Assembly: GCA_021735285.1 (NCBI GenBank)
Contig: JAIPHI010000095.1
Span: 1 to 10,847, forward strand
Reading direction: 5' to 3'
DNA: 10,847 nucleotides
DNA from: Fidelibacterota bacterium
Lineage (GTDB): Bacteria; Fidelibacterota; UBA2242; JAFGTP01
A program made the position numbers and the translations under genes. The notes under the pieces were generated by a model. The model searched no databases. It was given only the letters and a program-made list of their open reading frames with translations, and was not told where the DNA came from. Below, in pieces: positions 6,535 through 10,847 of this stretch. How positions within the stretch are numbered: position 1 is the first letter of the stretch; each line of letters begins with the position of its first letter.

Positions 6535-8127
6535 ATGTTACAAAATAAATTTGTCAAAATGGGATTGATTTTTGCCCTATTGTCAATTTTTGCTTTAGGT
6601 TATCCCGGTAAAATTTTAGAGGAGTTTGATCTAGAATATTCTTGTCCTACGGGACTCACATCGGACGGTACAAACATCTGGCTGGCTGATAGAAAAGCCG
6701 ACGAAATAGTTTGTTTATCAAGAAAAACCGGAAAAAAGATCAACTCAATTCCGTCCCCGTCTTACTGGCCGATGGGCTTAGCCTGGGATGGTAATAATCT
6801 TTGGAATACAGACGAAAAAACGAAGTTGATCTACAAAATCGACCCTCAAACAGGTACAATTTTAAAAAACCTTAATTATCCTGGAAAATCGCCAAGAGAT
6901 ATTACCTGGGATGGAGAGTATTTGTGGGTGGCTGATAATCAACAAAATAAAATTTATCAATTAAGTACTACCGATGGGACAACCATAAAATCTGTACCTG
7001 CCCCTTCCAATGATATACGAGGTTTAGCCTATGATGGCGAATATCTATGGTGCAGCGATAGAATGCAAGATGAAATATACATGTTATCCCCGGAATCCGG
7101 TGCAGTGATCATAATAACCAAAGCTCCGGGTCCATTTACAAGAGGAGTAACTTTTGCTGACGATTTTATCTGGGCTGTTGACTATCAAAATGACAAACTT
7201 TATAAATTAGTCCATAAGGATTCTGAAAAATTGCACAAAAGTGAAAAACGAAGTGCTAAAATTCGTTACACACACCAGGTAAAAAATTTTGGGCCTGGAA
7301 AAATTAAAACACTGGATGTTCATATTGCAGTTCCCAAAAATCGCAATAGCCAAAATATTGAAAACATTCAGTATAACCCAAAGCCTAATTTTGTAAATGA
7401 CAGATGGGGACAAAAAACTGCTCATTATCATCTTAAAAATATTAAACCCGGCAAAACTATAAACTGTGTCATGACTACCACAGCCAAAATATTTGCCATT
7501 CGACATTATTTATTTCCTGAAGAAGCCGGAAGCTTAGATGATATTCCTCAAAAGATTACTGATCTATACCTGGAGAACAATGAAAAGTATCAAATTAAAC
7601 ACCCATTTATACAAAAAGAAGTAAATAAGATAGTAGGCGATGAACAAAACACATATTGGGTAGCCAGAAAAATTTTCAACTATCTAATTGATAATTTGTA
7701 TTATGAACGAGTTGGCGGATGGAATACGGCTCCTACAGTATTAGAAAGAGGCAATGGTTCCTGTTCAGAATATACATTTGCATTTATTTCTATGTGTAGA
7801 GCAGCCGGTCTTCCGGCTCGCTATGTTGGTTCAGCAGTTGTAAGAGGCGATGATAGCTGTATAGATGATGTATTTCATAGATGGGCCGAGGTCTATTTTC
7901 CTGGCTATGGATGGGTTCCTGTAGATCCTAGTGGTGGAGACCGACAGACACCAAGAGAACAGGCTGATAGTTTTGGTTCGCTCAGCAATCGTTTTTTAAT
8001 TACCACTGAGAGTGGCGGTGGTTCGAAAACTATGCAATGGACTTACAATTCTAATCAATTTTATACAACGGAACCAAAAACCAAGGTATATTCAGAACAT
8101 ATAGCAGAATGGGAACCAATCAGGTAA
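6535..8127 (+). CDS. Exported beta-propeller / transglutaminase-like fusion protein
   Basis: This is a 530-aa two-domain protein. A signal peptide (positive n-region, hydrophobic 9-21, likely cut near ALG-YP) sends it across the inner membrane. Residues about 36-226 contain five repeats of about 42 aa with the pattern GLxxDGxxLWxxD...IYxL (DG-LW-AD at 44-52, 85-93, 126-134, 167-175 and a weaker one near 209-216), as in NHL/SMP-30-like propellers. After a linker domain (about 235-350), a transglutaminase-like core carries Cys410 (GNGSCSEYTF), His448 (FHRWAEVYF) and Asp464 (GWVPVDPS), the complete catalytic triad. Such domains act as proteases or cross-linkers, but the substrate is unknown. The start is supported by GAGAGG 6 nt upstream. 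It follows the dehydroquinase-like gene by 13 nt; no clear terminator follows it. Confidence 0.9.
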   Translation: MLQNKFVKMGLIFALLSIFALGYPGKILEEFDLEYSCPTGLTSDGTNIWLADRKADEIVCLSRKTGKKINSIPSPSYWPMGLAWDGNNLWNTDEKTKLIYKIDPQTGTILKNLNYPGKSPRDITWDGEYLWVADNQQNKIYQLSTTDGTTIKSVPAPSNDIRGLAYDGEYLWCSDRMQDEIYMLSPESGAVIIITKAPGPFTRGVTFADDFIWAVDYQNDKLYKLVHKDSEKLHKSEKRSAKIRYTHQVKNFGPGKIKTLDVHIAVPKNRNSQNIENIQYNPKPNFVNDRWGQKTAHYHLKNIKPGKTINCVMTTTAKIFAIRHYLFPEEAGSLDDIPQKITDLYLENNEKYQIKHPFIQKEVNKIVGDEQNTYWVARKIFNYLIDNLYYERVGGWNTAPTVLERGNGSCSEYTFAFISMCRAAGLPARYVGSAVVRGDDSCIDDVFHRWAEVYFPGYGWVPVDPSGGDRQTPREQADSFGSLSNRFLITTESGGGSKTMQWTYNSNQFYTTEPKTKVYSEHIAEWEPIR

Positions 8128-8283
8128 AGTTATCATAAATAATTTGGTTTAACACCTTATTTTTATTAACTTCTCACCCTTTTTGTGATTGGGAACTTTA
8201 TGAATTCAGCTTCATATATATGTCGAAATAGGAACAAAAGATGAACTTATTTAAAAAATTTTTAAGGTTTTAATAAAAAAAAT

Positions 8284-8312
8284 TTGACATTATCAAAACC
8301 ATTTAATAGTTA
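8284..8312 (+). promoter_or_regulatory. Candidate rpoD promoter
   Basis: A perfect TTGACA (8284-8289) lies 57 nt before the rpoD start codon. At 17 nt spacing the -10 position reads TAGTTA, a poor match to TATAAT, so only the -35 element is convincing. No Bacteroidota-type TAnnTTTG element is seen. Confidence 0.35.
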
Positions 8313-8346
8313 CTACTAGGAAGTTTAAAAAAAATCAAAGGTAAAT

Positions 8347-9198
8347 ATGGCTAAAAAAGGAAAAAGATCAGACGCAAATAGAGCATTAGGTGCGTATTTA
8401 GATGAAATTTCCAAGTATGAACCACTCGAACCAGAAAAAGAAATTGAATTGGCACAACGGATAAAGAAAGGTGATCCGATTGCCAAACAAAAATTGACTG
8501 AAGCCAATCTGAGATTTGTAGTAAGTGTAGCAAAAGAGTATCAGGGTAATGGATTGCCCCTAACCGATCTGATTAATGAGGGCAATGTAGGCCTCATCAA
8601 AGCAGCGGAAAGATTCGATGAGACCAGAGGTTTCAAATTCATTTCTTATGCTGTCTGGTGGATAAGACAATCCATACTACAGGCTTTAGCAGAACATTCA
8701 AGAATTGTACGGCTGCCCCTCAATCGTGTTGGTACAATTAAAAAAATTACCAAAGAAGCAGAGCGCCAGGAAAAACAGAATGAACGTTCTCCCCGCCAGG
8801 ATGAAATAGCAGAAGGGCTTGATATGGATGACAGTGATGTTGCCAATTCCATAAAAATGTCTCGCAGACATCATTCACTCGACATGCCTTTTCAGGAAGG
8901 TGAATCCAACTCTCTCTCCGATGTTATCAAAAATCCTAAAGCACCTTCCCCAGATGAAGGCTTAATGTCTGAATCACTCAAACGTGATATTGAAAATGCA
9001 CTGGGCTCACTCAAAGAAAAAGAACGTACTGTCTTGAAAATGTATTTTGGAATTGGATGTGAATACCCCAAGACTCTGAATGAAATAGGCGAAGAATTTG
9101 ACCTCACTCGAGAAAGAATCAGGCAAATAAAAGATAAAGCAATTCGAAGATTAAGACACAAAACCCGAAGTGACAAACTGAGAAGATATCTCGGCTAA
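8347..9198 (+). CDS. rpoD: Primary sigma-70 factor, short FCB-type
   Basis: This RNA polymerase sigma factor gives promoter specificity for housekeeping genes. It is 283 aa and lacks region 1.1 and the long non-conserved insert of E. coli RpoD, as in Bacteroidota. Region 1.2 is at about 12-43. Region 2 (about 50-115) has NLRFVVSVAKEYQ, DLINEGNVGLIKAAERFD and the -10 recognising helix YAVWWIRQSILQAL (101-114). Region 3 follows from HSRIVRLPLNRVG. Region 4 (about 217-280) ends in the -35 binding helix-turn-helix LTRERIRQIKDKAIRRLRH (253-271). Its near identity in regions 2 and 4 to Bacteroidota RpoD is the best taxonomic marker here. AAAGG lies 6 nt before the ATG. A strong terminator follows directly, so it is probably transcribed alone. 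Confidence 0.95.
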   Translation: MAKKGKRSDANRALGAYLDEISKYEPLEPEKEIELAQRIKKGDPIAKQKLTEANLRFVVSVAKEYQGNGLPLTDLINEGNVGLIKAAERFDETRGFKFISYAVWWIRQSILQALAEHSRIVRLPLNRVGTIKKITKEAERQEKQNERSPRQDEIAEGLDMDDSDVANSIKMSRRHHSLDMPFQEGESNSLSDVIKNPKAPSPDEGLMSESLKRDIENALGSLKEKERTVLKMYFGIGCEYPKTLNEIGEEFDLTRERIRQIKDKAIRRLRHKTRSDKLRRYLG

Positions 9199-9222
9199 TA
9201 GATAGTGCAATAGAATTTTTTT

Positions 9223-9260
9223 AGGAAGGCTCTCTTAAATGGAGAGCCTTCTTCAGTTTT
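9223..9260 (+). terminator. Intrinsic terminator after rpoD
   Basis: GAAGGCTCTC (9225-9234) and GAGAGCCTTC (9242-9251) form a perfect 10-bp stem with a 7-nt loop, extendable by a G-U and an A-U pair. A short T-rich tract (TTCAGTTTT) follows. It sits 24 nt after the rpoD stop codon. Confidence 0.85.
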
Positions 9261-9422
9261 ATGAATAGATGGTTAGTAATTAATTTAAATCCTTTCCTTA
9301 TTCCTCAAATTTCTTAACGAAATAGTATATCTACCCGTAAATTTCTAATTTTACTATTAAAATAATTACATGGAAAAATGATCAAAACCCCTTAATTTTT
9401 GTATTAAAAATTGAGGTAAAAA
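9261..9422. other. Intergenic region before the EEP lipoprotein gene
   Basis: This region probably holds the promoter of the downstream gene, but no convincing hexamer pair was found. A 7-bp inverted repeat, AATAGTA (9321-9327) and TACTATT (9352-9358), is separated by 24 nt; with A/T-rich arms it may be chance. A GAGGT ribosome site precedes the next start by 7 nt. Confidence 0.4.
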
Positions 9423-10847
9423 ATGAAGAGAGCTGTCTTTTTAAGCTTATTGTTATTCTTATTTTTAGGTTGCTCCAATTCATCAAAATTAACAGTCGGT
9501 ACTTTAAATATCAGGAATTCCAATGCCAATGATGGAAACAATAATTGGTCTAATCGTCAGGATCTAGTTGTCAACTTTATCAAGCAGAACAAAATCTCCA
9601 TTATAGGTCTCCAGGAAGTTTTGCCTGATCAATACAGTTATCTAAGAAATAATTTAACTGATTACGAAGCGATTGGACCTGGTAGAGTCGATGGTCAAAA
9701 TAAAGGGGAAGCTAATCCGATCTTTTTTAATAAAGAACGGTTCCTATTAAAATCACACTCTATATTTTGGCTCTCAAAAACACCCCAAAAGCCGGGCAGC
9801 AAAGCCTGGAATTCAGCGTGTCCTAGAATCGTTACCTGGGTTCAACTATCAGATAAGCAAACAAATCGTGACTTTTTTATATTTAACACTCATTTTGATC
9901 ACTATAGCCAAGAAGCGCGTGAAAATAGCGCATTACTATTATTAAGTCAGATTAGTGATATTACCAAACGGGCGCCTTTTATTTTAGTAGGAGATTTCAA
10001 TTGTAGTTTACAATCCAAAACATTTAAAACTTTAACAACTAAGTGGAACCAGAAACCGGTTTTGAATCCGGTTATCACCAAACCGACAAGGGGTTTCAAA
10101 GGTGTCTCTTATACCTATAACGATTTTGGTAATGTAGAAAATCACCAAATAATAGACCATATATTTATATCTTCGAATCTCAAGGAGAACAAAGCTCGCA
10201 TACATAAAATTAAAAATCAAAATATTTATATTTCGGACCATTATCCGGTGACTACTAACATAAAGTTCACTACACAAAAAAATAATTATCCAATTTCTGC
10301 CAATAAGCTTTCTCTTCCTTTATTCCCTCCCTATTTAAAAAATATGAACAATATATTTACAAATAAAACTAAAGTTGAAATTTCATGTTTTTCCAAGAAT
10401 GCTAAAATCCACTATACTTTAGACCAAAGTGAGCCCACCCTAGACTCCCCTCAATATAATGAACCTATAGTATTAACCAAATCGTGTGAGTTAAAAGCTA
10501 GGTCCTTTCAGGGTAACCAAAGTTCTGATCAAATAATGCATCAAAAGTTTTATAAATCAATCCTAGATACAAGCATAAATTTAGACGAAATCATTTTAAA
10601 CAACCCTATTAATCCTGAATATTACGGAGATGGTATTAATACTTTAATTGATAAAGAGCGCGGGTCAATCCATAATCCCGAACATGGATGGATTGGATTC
10701 CAGCGCAATGATATTGATATTGTGCTGGATTTTGGTAAAAAAATTGTTATAAATAGATTTGCTTTAGGCTTTTTCGTTAATCCGCAATCCAGAATCTTTA
10801 AGCCTGAGAAGGTCATAATCCTTTGCAGTAATAACTCTTTAAGATAT
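9423..10847 (+). CDS. Endonuclease/exonuclease/phosphatase-family lipoprotein with CHB_HEX and discoidin-like modules (partial at right edge)
   Basis: The visible 475 residues stay open to the window end. The N-terminus MKRAVFLSLLLFLFLGC is a lipoprotein signal with Cys17 and Ser at +2, which suggests outer-membrane or surface anchoring. Residues 23-283 form an EEP (DNase I-like) metal-dependent phosphoesterase: Asn29 (TLNIR), Glu65 (LQEV), His157 (NTHFDH), Asp191 and Asn193 (GDFN), Asp245 (IDHIF) and Asp272-His273 (SDHYP) are all present, so it looks active. The PGSKAWNSACPRIVTW block (124-139) is typical of the bacterial subfamily. Residues about 315-370 match a chitobiase/beta-hexosaminidase C-terminal module (KIHYTLDQSEPT), and 385 onward begins a discoidin-like domain (DGINTLIDKERGS, WIGF). 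The added modules suggest binding to a glycan or surface polymer. The exact phosphoester substrate is unknown. Confidence 0.9.
   Translation, partial: MKRAVFLSLLLFLFLGCSNSSKLTVGTLNIRNSNANDGNNNWSNRQDLVVNFIKQNKISIIGLQEVLPDQYSYLRNNLTDYEAIGPGRVDGQNKGEANPIFFNKERFLLKSHSIFWLSKTPQKPGSKAWNSACPRIVTWVQLSDKQTNRDFFIFNTHFDHYSQEARENSALLLLSQISDITKRAPFILVGDFNCSLQSKTFKTLTTKWNQKPVLNPVITKPTRGFKGVSYTYNDFGNVENHQIIDHIFISSNLKENKARIHKIKNQNIYISDHYPVTTNIKFTTQKNNYPISANKLSLPLFPPYLKNMNNIFTNKTKVEISCFSKNAKIHYTLDQSEPTLDSPQYNEPIVLTKSCELKARSFQGNQSSDQIMHQKFYKSILDTSINLDEIILNNPINPEYYGDGINTLIDKERGSIHNPEHGWIGFQRNDIDIVLDFGKKIVINRFALGFFVNPQSRIFKPEKVIILCSNNSLRY

Noticed and set aside
8202..8219. 6-bp inverted repeat TATGAA/TTCATA after the transglutaminase gene, considered as a terminator.
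   Set aside because: The stem is short and A/T-rich and no T tract follows, so it does not meet the criteria for an intrinsic terminator.
8241..8273. 10-aa mini-ORF (MNLFKKFLRF) with an AGGA sequence 8 nt upstream, before rpoD.
   Set aside because: It is too short to distinguish from chance in AT-rich DNA, and nothing else supports it.
10032..10277. Minus-strand open frame of 81 codons.
   Set aside because: It is antisense to the EEP domain, whose catalytic motifs (IDHIF, SDHYP) are encoded on the plus strand here.

Overview
The window is AT-rich and gene-dense. It most likely comes from a diderm bacterium of the FCB superphylum (Bacteroidota, Marinimicrobia, Cloacimonadota and relatives). 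The main reasons are a short primary sigma factor (283 aa, no region 1.1) that closely resembles the Bacteroidota-type RpoD, secreted proteins with CHB_HEX and discoidin-like modules typical of that group, and a UbiA-family enzyme of the archaeal DGGGP-synthase type, which is known from several FCB lineages. The exact phylum cannot be fixed from this window.

Left half, minus strand (about 1-5880): an information-processing cluster is read right to left. It runs 20-aa leader ORF, 46-aa membrane peptide, rpmE (L31), a strong intrinsic terminator, then DUF1385 membrane protein, prfA (RF1), prmC (RF1/RF2 methyltransferase), a UbiA-family prenyltransferase, and dnaE (Pol III alpha, cut by the left edge). 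prfA and prmC are a functional pair, since PrmC methylates the GGQ glutamine of the release factor. Gaps from DUF1385 to dnaE are only 1-25 nt, so these five genes look like one operon.

A divergent AT-rich intergenic region (about 5881-6083) separates this from plus-strand genes. First comes a two-gene unit: a small type II dehydroquinase-fold protein that lacks most catalytic residues, and an exported protein that joins a beta-propeller to a transglutaminase-like domain with an intact Cys-His-Asp triad. Next is rpoD with its own terminator. Last is a lipoprotein with an endonuclease/exonuclease/phosphatase domain, a CHB_HEX-like module and the start of a discoidin-like module, cut by the right edge.

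The least explained parts are: (i) the leader/46-aa peptide pair before rpmE, where a perfect 8-bp inverted repeat puts the leader ribosome site in a loop and its start codon in the stem, and the two ORFs overlap by ATGA; (ii) the apparent dehydroquinase pseudoenzyme coupled to the propeller-transglutaminase; and (iii) the archaeal-type prenyltransferase inside a translation/replication operon. No CRISPR array, tRNA, rRNA, insertion sequence or phage gene was seen.
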